A stretch of DNA of 38,012 bases. Origin: Planctomycetota bacterium. Its GTDB lineage: Bacteria > Planctomycetota > UBA1135 > GCA-002686595. Each line of letters opens with the position of its first letter. Position 1 is the stretch's first letter. The notes beneath the pieces were generated by a model. It saw only the letters and a list, made by a program, of their open reading frames with translations, made no database searches and was not told the origin of the DNA. Position numbers and translations under genes: made by a program. Location of the stretch: assembly GCA_016795245.1 (NCBI GenBank), contig JAEUIA010000042.1, positions 1-38,012 on the forward strand, read 5' to 3'. Of this stretch, positions 16,513 to 23,689 are shown in pieces.

Positions 16513-18420
16513 ATGGAAAGCCCTTCACATCACCATCCGCATCCGCGCGGCGTGCGAACCGACTTCGACGTGCTCGTCGTCGGCGGCGGTCACGCGGGCA
16601 TCGAAGCCGTGCTCGCCGCCGCGCGCGTGGGTGCACGGGCGGCACTCGCGAGTCTGCGCCTCGATCGCATCGGCGAGATGAGCTGCAACCCGGCGATCGG
16701 CGGCTTGGGCAAGGGCCAGATCGTGCGCGAGATCGATGCGCTCGGCGGCGCGATGGGGCGCATCGCGGATGCGACCGGAATTCAATTCAAGGTGCTCAAC
16801 ACGGGCAAGGGGCACGCGGTGCGCGGGCCGCGTTGTCAGTCGGATCGGCACCTGTACCGCGATGCGGTCACCGCGTACGTCGCGGATACCGCGAACGTCA
16901 CCTTGATCGAAGGCGCCGCGGTCGGGCTCGTGATCGAAGACGGTGCTGTCGTGGGAGTGCGTTTCGAGGACGGTCGCAGCGTGCGCGCCGCGTCGGTCGT
17001 GATCACGACCGGGACGTTCTTGCGCGCCGTCATGCACACGGGCGAGGCGACGACGGCCGGCGGGCGCGTCGGCGAAGCTACGAGTGAAGGAATCAGCGCG
17101 GATCTGGTGCGCCTCGGTCTCAAGCTCGGCCGCCTCAAGACCGGAACCCCGCCGCGCCTCGCGCGCGACTCCATCGACTTCTCGGGCCTGGAACCGCAAG
17201 CAGGGGACGCGCAACCGAAACCGTTTTCCGCTTGGACCGACCGCGCGCGCTTTCCGCTGCTGCCGCAGATCGAATGCCACATCACGTGGACGAACGCACG
17301 CACGCACGAGTTCATCCGCGCCAACATCCACCATTCGCCGATGTACTCCGGCCGCATCCAGGGCGTCGGGCCGCGCTATTGCCCTTCGGTCGAGGACAAG
17401 GTGATGCGCTTCGCCGACAAGGAACGCCACCAGGTGTTTCTCGAGCCCGAGAGTCTCTCGACCGACGTCGTCTACGTGAACGGTGTCTCGACTTCGCTGC
17501 CGGCGGACGTGCAGGAGGCGATGGTGCACACGATCCAAGGCCTCGAGCGCGCGCGCTTCCTGCGTCACGGTTACGCGGTCGAGTACGACTTCGTCGAGCC
17601 CAATCAACTCTCCGACACGCTCGCGGTGAAGCGCGCGCCGGGTTTGTACCTCGCGGGTCAGATCAACGGCACGTCGGGCTACGAGGAAGCCGGCGGACAA
17701 GGCCTCCTCGCCGGCGCGAACGCCGCGCTGTGGGCTCTCGGGCACAGCGCGTTCGTGCTCGGCCGGCACGAGGCCTACATCGGCGTGATGGTCGACGATC
17801 TCGTCGTGTCGAATCCGACCGAGCCGTACCGCATGTTCACGAGCCGCGCCGAACATCGCCTGCTCTTGCGCAGCGACAACGCCGAGCAGCGCCTCGTGCG
17901 CCGTGCGCACGCGATCGGACTGGTGCAGAAGGACGCACTGGCCTTGCTGGAGAGCGTCGAAGCGTCGAAGCAGCGCGCGCTAGCGGTCCTCGCGAGCTTG
18001 CGCGAGAACGGCAAGCGCCTCGACGAACTCATGTTGCGACCGAACGAATCCTGGGCCACCCTCGCCGCACGTCACGCACCCTTGCGCGAACTCGCGCTCC
18101 CGGAGTCGATCACCGAAGCCCTGGAGACCGACATCAAGTACTCGGGCTACGTCGAGCGCCAAGAGGAAAACGTCGCGCGCACTCTGCGCCAACAGTCGAT
18201 CGAAATCCCCGCCGACCTCGACTACCGCTCGCTGACCGGCCTCGCCAACGAGGCCAAGGACAAGCTCGCCCGTCTGCGCCCGCGCACCCTGGGCCACGCC
18301 GCCCGCATCTCCGGCGTGCGCCCGCCCGACGTCGCGTTGCTCGCCGTGCACGTCGAGCGCCGCCGGCGTGAGGGTCAGCATTCGTCGGGGCCAGGGGACC
18401 CTACTAAATCCGCCTCGTGA
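16513..18420 (+). CDS. mnmG: tRNA uridine-5-carboxymethylaminomethyl modification enzyme MnmG (GidA)
   Basis: 635-residue FAD enzyme that, with MnmE, installs the 5-carboxymethylaminomethyl group on U34 of certain tRNAs, using methylene-tetrahydrofolate. It has the FAD site V-V-G-G-G-H-A-G-I-E-A (about residues 19-29), the family motif M-S-C-N-P-A-I-G-G-L-G-K-G, and the two conserved cysteines (S-C-N-P and R-Y-C-P-S-V-E-D-K). The C-terminal MnmE/tRNA-binding helix K-Y-S-G-Y-V-E-R-Q is also present. Length is normal (about 620-630). The last 15 or so residues look non-homologous and run into a palindromic element that overlaps the stop codon. mnmE and rsmG are not adjacent. Confidence 0.96.
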   Translation: MESPSHHHPHPRGVRTDFDVLVVGGGHAGIEAVLAAARVGARAALASLRLDRIGEMSCNPAIGGLGKGQIVREIDALGGAMGRIADATGIQFKVLNTGKGHAVRGPRCQSDRHLYRDAVTAYVADTANVTLIEGAAVGLVIEDGAVVGVRFEDGRSVRAASVVITTGTFLRAVMHTGEATTAGGRVGEATSEGISADLVRLGLKLGRLKTGTPPRLARDSIDFSGLEPQAGDAQPKPFSAWTDRARFPLLPQIECHITWTNARTHEFIRANIHHSPMYSGRIQGVGPRYCPSVEDKVMRFADKERHQVFLEPESLSTDVVYVNGVSTSLPADVQEAMVHTIQGLERARFLRHGYAVEYDFVEPNQLSDTLAVKRAPGLYLAGQINGTSGYEEAGGQGLLAGANAALWALGHSAFVLGRHEAYIGVMVDDLVVSNPTEPYRMFTSRAEHRLLLRSDNAEQRLVRRAHAIGLVQKDALALLESVEASKQRALAVLASLRENGKRLDELMLRPNESWATLAARHAPLRELALPESITEALETDIKYSGYVERQEENVARTLRQQSIEIPADLDYRSLTGLANEAKDKLARLRPRTLGHAARISGVRPPDVALLAVHVERRRREGQHSSGPGDPTKSAS

Positions 18421-18429
18421 TACGAGGCG
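18411..18429. repeat. 8-bp palindrome overlapping the mnmG stop codon
   Basis: CGCCTCGT / GAT / ACGAGGCG is a perfect 8-bp stem with a 3-base loop; the TGA of mnmG lies inside it. No T-run follows. It marks the left side of the palindrome-rich DNA before the REP-type transposase gene, and could act as a terminator-like hairpin or as part of the mobile element. Confidence 0.5.
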
Positions 18430-18476
18430 CGCGGCGCTTCGATTCGTGGCGAAATTCCGGTGCCTTGCATCCCGGC

Positions 18477-18529
18477 GGCGCGCTGCGACTTCTGCGGTGG
18501 ATGCAGCCCTCCCGCGTAGTCGCTGCGCC
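18477..18529. repeat. Nested hairpin, REP-like element upstream of the transposase
   Basis: The left arm GGCGC-gct-GCGACT (18477-18490) pairs with the right arm AGTCGC-t-GCGCC (18518-18529), giving 11 bp interrupted by one bulge. The enclosed part contains CTGC/GCAG, and an overlapping perfect TGCATCC/GGATGCA repeat brackets the left arm (18466-18472 with 18499-18505). Such clamped hairpins next to a TnpA-REP gene fit REP elements recognised by these transposases. Copy number elsewhere cannot be judged from this window. Confidence 0.45.
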
Positions 18530-18575
18530 TTGCCATGAACCCGGATCCGGGCCGCCGGCCGCAGCTCCAGATTTC

Positions 18576-18587
18576 TCCCGAATCAAG
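18576..18587 (+). repeat. 12-bp direct repeat, left copy (TCCCGAATCAAG)
   Basis: TCCCGAATCAAG here is repeated exactly at 19285-19296, so the two copies bracket the transposase gene. The core CCGAATCAAG followed by TTT also occurs at 25707-25695 (minus strand). It could be an element end, a recognition site or a shared promoter-type sequence. Confidence 0.5.
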
Positions 18588-18645
18588 TTTTCGAACACCA
18601 GGCGGCAACCGAGTCAAGGCCCGGTCGTCTGGATGTCCGACGAAC

Positions 18646-19275
18646 ATGGGAAGGTCGAAGCAACTCGAGTTTGCGTGCACGCATTGGGGCGGACACAGGC
18701 GGGGATCCGGACGCAAGCCGCAGGGGCCCCGTACGCGCGTGACACATACACCGCGTCCGCGGCACGCGGCGCGCACGCCGGTGCACATCACTCTGCGGTT
18801 GGCAGAGAAACTCCCCAGCCTGCGCAGTCGCGTGAACCACCGCGTGGTCCTTGATGGACTGCTCGCGAGCTCGAAGCCGGGCTTCCGGGTCGTCCACTAT
18901 GCCGCCCTGACGAATCACATCCACCTCATCTGTGAAGCCTCCGGCACGAGCGCGTTGTCGCGAGGGATGCAGGGTCTGTGCATTCGCCTGGCTCGGCGGC
19001 TGAATCGATCTTGGGGGCGAACGGGGACCGTGTTCGACGACCATTATCACGTTCACTCCTTGAGAACCCCGACGGAGGTGCGCAACGCCTTGCGCTACGT
19101 GTTGAACAATGCCCGGCGACACGGTCTCGCACTCCAAAGTGAGGTCGACCCGTGTTCATCCGCCCGCTGGCTGGACTCCAACGCCGGTCCGTTCCCGACA
19201 CCACGGACGTGGCTCCTGCGCGCTGGCTGGCGCAGGCTCAAGGGGTCCGGCGCGGGCAAGGACCGGCTCTGGTGA
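18646..19275 (+). mobile_element. REP-associated tyrosine transposase (TnpA-REP / Y1 family)
   Basis: 209-residue single-strand transposase/nuclease of the IS200/IS605-like Y1 superfamily, REP-associated branch. The start at 18646 (MGRSKQLEF) gives the family N-terminus: a Trp-Gly-Gly and basic G-R-K-P segment, then P-R-H-x(4)-P-V-H-I-T-L-R. The HUH pair is H91-I-H93 in T-N-H-I-H-L-I, and the likely catalytic Tyr151 lies in L-R-Y-V-L-N-N-A-R-R-H-G-L. The frame is intact to its stop. These domesticated proteins nick or move REP palindromes rather than forming ordinary IS copies. Hairpins lie upstream and a 12-bp direct repeat lies on both sides. It is inserted between mnmG and the pyrimidine genes. 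Confidence 0.85.
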
Positions 19276-19284
19276 ACGGATATG

Positions 19285-19296
19285 TCCCGAATCAAG
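19285..19296 (+). repeat. 12-bp direct repeat, right copy (TCCCGAATCAAG)
   Basis: Exact second copy of the repeat at 18576-18587, lying 9 bases after the transposase stop. The 709-base interval between the two copies' starts contains the whole transposase gene. Confidence 0.5.
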
Positions 19297-19459
19297 ATCG
19301 CAACGACCAACGCGATCCGATGATCCACGGGCGTGTCGAGCGCACGCGCTTAGGCACTGATCGCGGCAGGTCACACACGCGGGAATGGCGAGCCACCGAC
19401 GGCACAGGTAACATCGCTCGCTCGACATCCCGGGAGGCAGGCAAACGAGGGCTTAAGAC

Positions 19460-20908
19460 ATGACGATCACGAAACTGAAGGACTACGTCGGCGGCAAGTG
19501 GGTCGAAAGCCAGGCCAAGACGACGCACGACGTGCGCAACCCCGCGACGGGTGAAGTGATCGCACAAGTCCCGCTGGGCACGAACGCCGACGTCGATCGC
19601 GCGGCCAAGGTCGCGCACGAGGCGTACCAGTCGTGGCGCACCGTCCCGGCCGTGCAGCGTGCGCGCTACCTGTTCGAGCTGAAGCACCTGCTCGACAAGA
19701 ACGCCGAGGAATTGGCGCGCATCGTGACGACCGAGAACGGCAAGACGCTCGACGAGGCGCGCGGCAGCGTGAAGCGCGGCATCGAATGCGTCGAGGTCGC
19801 GGCCGGAGCACCCTCGCTGTTGATGGGTCAGGTGCTCGAAGACGTCGCCAAGGGCATCGATTGCGAATCGATTCGCCAGCCGATGGGGGTCTTCGCGTGC
19901 ATCTCACCCTTCAATTTCCCGGCGATGGTGCCGATGTGGTTCTTCCCGTTCGCCGTCGCGTGCGGGAACACGTTCATCAGCAAACCCTCGGAACAGGTGC
20001 CGCTCAGCCAGCGCTTCGTGTTCGACCTGATCCACGACACCGGATTTCCGACCGGTGTGCTGAACCTGGTGAACGGCGGCAAGGACGTCGTCAACGCAAT
20101 CTGCACGCATCCGCTGATCCGCGGCGTGTCGTTCGTCGGCTCGAGCCCGGTCGCCGAGCACGTCTACAAAACCGCCGCCGCGCACGGCAAGCGCGTGCAG
20201 GCCCTGGGCGGCGCCAAGAACTTCCTGATCGTGATGCCCGATGCCGACCGCGAGATGACGCTCAAGTCGATCACGGATTCGGCCTACGGTTGCGCGGGTG
20301 AACGCTGCCTCGCGGGCGCCGTGGTGCTCGCTGTCGGCGACAGTCACGGTTGGTTGCGCGAAGGCCTTAAGAAGCGCGCGGAAGCGATCCAGATCGGCGA
20401 CGGAACCAAAGAAGGCACGATGATGGGTCCCGTGATCTCCGAAGCGCACAAGAAGCGCGTCGTCGGCTACATCGAGAAGGGCGTCGCGGAAGGCGCCGAG
20501 ATGTTGCTCGACGGGCGCAAGGCCAAGACGCCCAAGGAAGGGTACTTCCTGGGCGCGACGTTGTTCGACAACGTCAAGCCGGAGATGACGATCACGCGCG
20601 AGGAGATCTTCGGACCGGTCCTGTGCATGATGCCGGTCAAGTCGCTCGACGACGCGCTCGAGATCTCGCGCGGACAACCGCTCGCCAACGCCAGTTCGAT
20701 CTACACGACCAGCGGCAAGAGCGCGCGCAACTTCAAGTACAACGTCGAGGCCGCCATGGCCGGCGTGAACATCGGTGTCGCAGCCCCGATGAGCTTCTTC
20801 GGCTTCGGCGGCGCGAAGGGCAGTTTCTTCGGTGACCTGAAAGCGCACGGTCGCGAGGCCTTCGACTTCTACACCGATCGCAAGGTCGTGATCTCGCGCT
20901 GGGACTGA
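19460..20908 (+). CDS. mmsA: CoA-acylating (methyl)malonate-semialdehyde dehydrogenase
   Basis: 482-residue NAD-dependent aldehyde dehydrogenase that converts malonate semialdehyde plus CoA to acetyl-CoA and CO2 (or the methyl analogue to propionyl-CoA). The N-terminus Y-V-G-G-K-W-V-E-S, the P-F-N-F-P-A-M-V-P-M-W motif (residues 151-160) and G-C-A-G-E-R-C-L-A with catalytic Cys283 are typical of MmsA. The usual general-base Glu of hydrolytic ALDHs is missing, as expected for this CoA-dependent subgroup. A purine-rich site (GAGGG) lies about 10 bases before the ATG. In this neighbourhood its natural role is the last step of beta-alanine breakdown. Valine or inositol catabolism are other known uses. 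Confidence 0.92.
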   Translation: MTITKLKDYVGGKWVESQAKTTHDVRNPATGEVIAQVPLGTNADVDRAAKVAHEAYQSWRTVPAVQRARYLFELKHLLDKNAEELARIVTTENGKTLDEARGSVKRGIECVEVAAGAPSLLMGQVLEDVAKGIDCESIRQPMGVFACISPFNFPAMVPMWFFPFAVACGNTFISKPSEQVPLSQRFVFDLIHDTGFPTGVLNLVNGGKDVVNAICTHPLIRGVSFVGSSPVAEHVYKTAAAHGKRVQALGGAKNFLIVMPDADREMTLKSITDSAYGCAGERCLAGAVVLAVGDSHGWLREGLKKRAEAIQIGDGTKEGTMMGPVISEAHKKRVVGYIEKGVAEGAEMLLDGRKAKTPKEGYFLGATLFDNVKPEMTITREEIFGPVLCMMPVKSLDDALEISRGQPLANASSIYTTSGKSARNFKYNVEAAMAGVNIGVAAPMSFFGFGGAKGSFFGDLKAHGREAFDFYTDRKVVISRWD

Positions 20909-20912
20909 GCGC

Positions 20913-21257
20913 CTACACGCAGAGGTATTGAACCTGCGGCGAGGCGCCCGGATCGAGGCGCAGGAGCACGCGCAGCGCAATTTCGTGGGTTTCCCGATCG
21001 GGAGCATCCCTGAGATAGAGTTCCGCGATCACGTCGCGCCAACGCAAGAGTTCGTGACGCAGGCTGCGATGCGTTTGGACTTGGATGGTCAGGTCCGTGA
21101 GCCTCAAGACGCGCTCGTAGGCGAAACGCAGGCCCGCCATCTTGTCGGGATCGAGAGATCTTCGTGCGCGGTGCATCTCCACCGCGACTTGCAGAATCTG
21201 TTGGGTGCGATCGAATTGCGACCAGCGCTCGGGCGTCAACTCGGCATGCTGGCTCAT
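20913..21257 (-). CDS. Conserved small protein partnered with DUF5674 gene
   Basis: 114-residue, almost entirely helical, soluble protein. The visible pattern (E-R-W-S-Q-F-D-R-T-Q-Q-I-L-Q-V-A-V-E-M-H-R-A, then A-Y-E-R-V-L-R-L-T-D-L-T, then L-R-H-E-L-L-R-W-R-D-V-I-A-E-L-Y) resembles uncharacterised small proteins that I recall near DUF5674 genes. No catalytic motif is visible. Its ATG overlaps the DUF5674 stop (ATGA), so the two are translated together. It converges with mmsA with a 4-base gap. Function unknown. Confidence 0.65.
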   Translation of the reverse strand: MSQHAELTPERWSQFDRTQQILQVAVEMHRARRSLDPDKMAGLRFAYERVLRLTDLTIQVQTHRSLRHELLRWRDVIAELYLRDAPDRETHEIALRVLLRLDPGASPQVQYLCV

Positions 21258-21628
21258 GACCACGGTTCTCCATGCCCGACCAGTGCAAAGACGATTGCGC
21301 GCATCGCGTCGCGTACCTCAGGGTTCACCACGAGCATCGACGTATTGTCCTGCGCCGGCCTCATGTTGATCAGTGACGTGTACTCGATGCACTCTGCCTC
21401 TTTCGAACCGGGAAAGTAGTTGCCACCCCACAGGTCGGCCTGAGTGCTCCCCTGATCCAGGAGAACGGCTTCGGCGTCCACGTGCATTTCGCCGCCCAAG
21501 GCGATCTTCTTTTGACGAACGTCGACCACGAACTTGATCATGTCTGCGAAAGGACGGTCCTTGAACGCACGCAATTCGGCGCCTGTCAGCTTCTTGGTGA
21601 CGACCAGAATCGGGGCAGCGGGCGACAT
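21254..21628 (-). CDS. DUF5674 family protein
   Basis: 124-residue soluble protein that I recognise as DUF5674 from I-K-F-V-V-D-V, I-A-L-G-G-E-M-H-V-D-A-E-A-V-L-L, the short D-L-W-G-G-N-Y and I-E-Y-T-S-L-I-N-M-R-P-A-Q-D-N. The family has no established function. Either ATG at 21628 or at 21640 is possible; neither has a Shine-Dalgarno. It is divergent from the beta-ureidopropionase gene and overlaps the following small gene by 4 bases, forming a compact two-gene cassette that might be a toxin-antitoxin-like or stress module. Confidence 0.75.
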   Translation of the reverse strand: MSPAAPILVVTKKLTGAELRAFKDRPFADMIKFVVDVRQKKIALGGEMHVDAEAVLLDQGSTQADLWGGNYFPGSKEAECIEYTSLINMRPAQDNTSMLVVNPEVRDAMRAIVFALVGHGEPWS

Positions 21629-21761
21629 GTGGACAGGCATGATCGGCTGAGACGTGACCCTGTGTCCAGCGTCGATTCGGGGCGTGCGCGCATCCCGCGC
21701 GGTTCGCGCTTGCCCCTGTGCGGCGCGCACGTTGGAATGCGCCTTCACCTATCCCAGCAGC

Positions 21762-21767
21762 AGGAGA
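21762..21767 (+). promoter_or_regulatory. Ribosome binding site deciding a GTG start
   Basis: AGGAGA ends 6 bases before the GTG at 21774. This strong Shine-Dalgarno, plus the family N-terminus, selects GTG over the longer upstream frame that begins in the DUF5674 promoter region. Few genes in the window have such a clear site. Confidence 0.7.
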
Positions 21768-21773
21768 ATCCCA

Positions 21774-22646
21774 GTGGCTCGAATCGTACGCGGCGGATTG
21801 ATTCAGTGTTCGAACCCGATCAACGACGAGACGCGCAAGGTCTCCGAGATCCAGGCGGCGGCGCTCGAGAAGCACCTCCCGCTCGTCGAAGCGGCCGCCA
21901 AGCGCGGCGTGCAGATGCTCTGTTTGCAGGAGATTTTCAACGGGCCGTATTTCTGCCCGAGCCAAAGCGCACGCTGGTACGACGCGGCTGAACCGGTGCC
22001 CGGTCCGACCACCGAAGTCTTCATGCCGATCGCGAAGAAGCATCGCATGGTGATCGTCGTGCCGATCTACGAGCGCGAGCAGGCCGGCGTCTACTACAAC
22101 ACCGCCGCCGTGATCGATGCCGACGGCACGTACCTCGGCAAGTACCGCAAGTGCCATATCCCGCACACATCCGGCTTTTGGGAGAAGTACTTCTTCAAGC
22201 CCGGCAACCTCGGCTATCCGGTGTTCCAGACCATGTACGGCAAGGTCGGCGTCTACATCTGCTACGACCGTCACTTCCCCGAGGGCGCGCGCATCCTGGG
22301 CCTGAACGGCGCCGAGATCGTGTTCAATCCGTCGGCGACCGTCGCGGGCTTGTCGCAATACCTGTGGAAGCTCGAACAACCGGCGCACGCCGTGGCCAAC
22401 GGTTACTTCGTCGGTGCGATCAACCGCGTCGGCACCGAAGCGCCGTGGGGGATCGGTAAGTTCTACGGCACGAGCTACTTCGTCGATCCGCGCGGCAACT
22501 TCCTGGCCACCGGCAGCGAGGACAAGGACGAAGTCGTCGTCGCTGACATGGATCTCGAGATGATCGAGGAAGTGCGTCGCGTGTGGCAGTTCTACCGCGA
22601 TCGCCGCCCGGAGACGTACACGGAACTGGTCGACCTGCTGCCCTGA
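21774..22646 (+). CDS. Beta-ureidopropionase / N-carbamoyl amidohydrolase (nitrilase superfamily)
   Basis: 290-residue carbon-nitrogen hydrolase that cleaves N-carbamoyl-beta-alanine to beta-alanine, CO2 and ammonia, the third step of reductive pyrimidine breakdown. The catalytic triad is Glu53 (L-Q-E-I-F), Lys126 (Y-R-K-C-H-I-P) and Cys163 (I-C-Y-D-R-H-F-P-E). The S-G-F-W-E-K-Y and Y-I-C-Y-D-R-H signatures match the beta-ureidopropionase/N-carbamoylputrescine branch. Putrescine catabolism is the main alternative, but dihydropyrimidinase, PreT and the beta-alanine aminotransferase nearby argue for pyrimidines. Confidence 0.9.
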   Translation: MARIVRGGLIQCSNPINDETRKVSEIQAAALEKHLPLVEAAAKRGVQMLCLQEIFNGPYFCPSQSARWYDAAEPVPGPTTEVFMPIAKKHRMVIVVPIYEREQAGVYYNTAAVIDADGTYLGKYRKCHIPHTSGFWEKYFFKPGNLGYPVFQTMYGKVGVYICYDRHFPEGARILGLNGAEIVFNPSATVAGLSQYLWKLEQPAHAVANGYFVGAINRVGTEAPWGIGKFYGTSYFVDPRGNFLATGSEDKDEVVVADMDLEMIEEVRRVWQFYRDRRPETYTELVDLLP

Positions 22647-22764
22647 GGTGCGATCCTGATGCGCGGGAGCGGCATCCTCGCACCGTCATGGAACGAGAAG
22701 TCAGATCGAGGAGGCGCCGCAAGGCACGAGCCCCGGATTGTTTCTAGCCCGAAGACGAGTCCGA

Positions 22765-22772
22765 GCTAGGAT
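22765..22772 (+). promoter_or_regulatory. Candidate -10 element (GCTAGGAT)
   Basis: GCTAGGAT ends 15 bases before the ATG of the small gene at 22788 in a 141-base gap. It shares the G-C-T-A-N-N-N-T form with other candidate -10 sites in this window. No -35 match is evident. Confidence 0.3.
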
Positions 22773-22787
22773 CGGGGATGAGCCGCC

Positions 22788-23096
22788 ATGACTGACCCGA
22801 AGGACAAGCCTGCCGGACGCGTCCGGGATTCGGCTCTCGCGTACCGGACTCAAGCCGAAGACACGAGCGTGTGGGCCGATCGTCTGCTGTTCGAGCACCT
22901 GGCCACGCTCGACGCCCGTGAGTCGCTGCGCATGTGCACAGAGGCTTGTCGAACAATGGACGAGTTGCTCCTCGTCGGGCTGCGCCGTGATCACCCCGGA
23001 GCAGAGGACGACGAGTTGGAGTTCCGTGCTGCAGTCCTCAAGTATGGCGCGCAAGTGATGGAAGAGTTCACAGGTCGGCGGTTGTCCACCCCGTGA
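22788..23096 (+). CDS. Small helical protein, partner of a nucleotidyltransferase
   Basis: 102-residue, charged, mostly helical protein (L-L-F-E-H-L-A-T-L-D-A-R-E-S-L-R-M-C-T-E-A-C-R and E-F-R-A-A-V-L-K-Y-G-A-Q-V-M-E-E-F). No known domain was recognised. Its stop overlaps the GTG start of the following nucleotidyltransferase (GTGA), so synthesis is coupled. The arrangement is that of a two-gene toxin-antitoxin or regulatory pair, with this product as the possible antitoxin. This is context-based inference. Confidence 0.6.
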   Translation: MTDPKDKPAGRVRDSALAYRTQAEDTSVWADRLLFEHLATLDARESLRMCTEACRTMDELLLVGLRRDHPGAEDDELEFRAAVLKYGAQVMEEFTGRRLSTP

Positions 23097-23680
23097 ACTC
23101 GGCCTCCGAAACGCTGGTCGTGGCCTTGCGGTTCGCACGAGAACTCGAACGTCTTGCCATTCCCTACTTGCTCGGAGGATCCCTCGCCAGCGCAACTCAT
23201 GGTGAGCCGCGCGCAACGCTCGATGCCGATTTCGCGGTGCACATGACCGCATCTCAGGCCGCACAGTTGGCGTCGGCGCTCGAAACCGATTTCTACGTGG
23301 ACCGGGAAGCCCTTGTCGAAGCCGCTACGTTGAAGCGCCCGGCAAACGTCATGCACAAACGGCCCTTCGTGAAAGTTGATGTGCACGTGCGCCATGCTGA
23401 GGGCCACAGCCGTGAAGAAATGCAGCGCGCGGTCCGGGTCCTAGTCGGCGCATCGGCCCAGGATGTCTTGCGCATTTCCACGGCTGAGGACACCGTACTG
23501 CAGAAGCTGCACTGGTACCGGATGGGCGAAGAGGTCTCCGACCGCCAGTGGCGCGACATCCTCGGAGTCTTGAAGCGCAACGGACGCAAGCTGGACCATG
23601 CGTACATGCAACGGTGGGCACGCGAGCTGGGAGTTCTGGACCTGCTGGAGCGCGCCATCGCGCAAGCCACGTTCGAGTGA
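23093..23680 (+). CDS. Nucleotidyltransferase-fold protein (AbiEii/MenT-like)
   Basis: 195-residue protein with the minimal nucleotidyltransferase core: G28-G29-S30, then R-x-T-x-D44-A-D46, and the third acidic residue Asp96 in V-K-V-D-V-H. The C-terminal part (D-T-V-L-Q-K-L-H-W-Y-R then S-D-R-Q-W-R-D-I-L-G-V-L) is typical of AbiEii/DUF6036-like proteins. MenT/AbiEii relatives act as toxins by modifying tRNA with nucleotides; other members have unknown roles. All three acidic residues are kept, so it is likely active. It starts with GTG inside the stop of its partner and converges with the ABC permease gene 9 bases away. Confidence 0.8.
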   Translation: MNSASETLVVALRFARELERLAIPYLLGGSLASATHGEPRATLDADFAVHMTASQAAQLASALETDFYVDREALVEAATLKRPANVMHKRPFVKVDVHVRHAEGHSREEMQRAVRVLVGASAQDVLRISTAEDTVLQKLHWYRMGEEVSDRQWRDILGVLKRNGRKLDHAYMQRWARELGVLDLLERAIAQATFE

Positions 23681-23689
23681 GTCGGCCGC

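Noticed and set aside
18375..18791. Minus-strand frames across the mnmG end and transposase start (also 18404-18598)
   Set aside because: They cover palindromic DNA and the start of the transposase gene; the palindromes explain their composition better than coding does.
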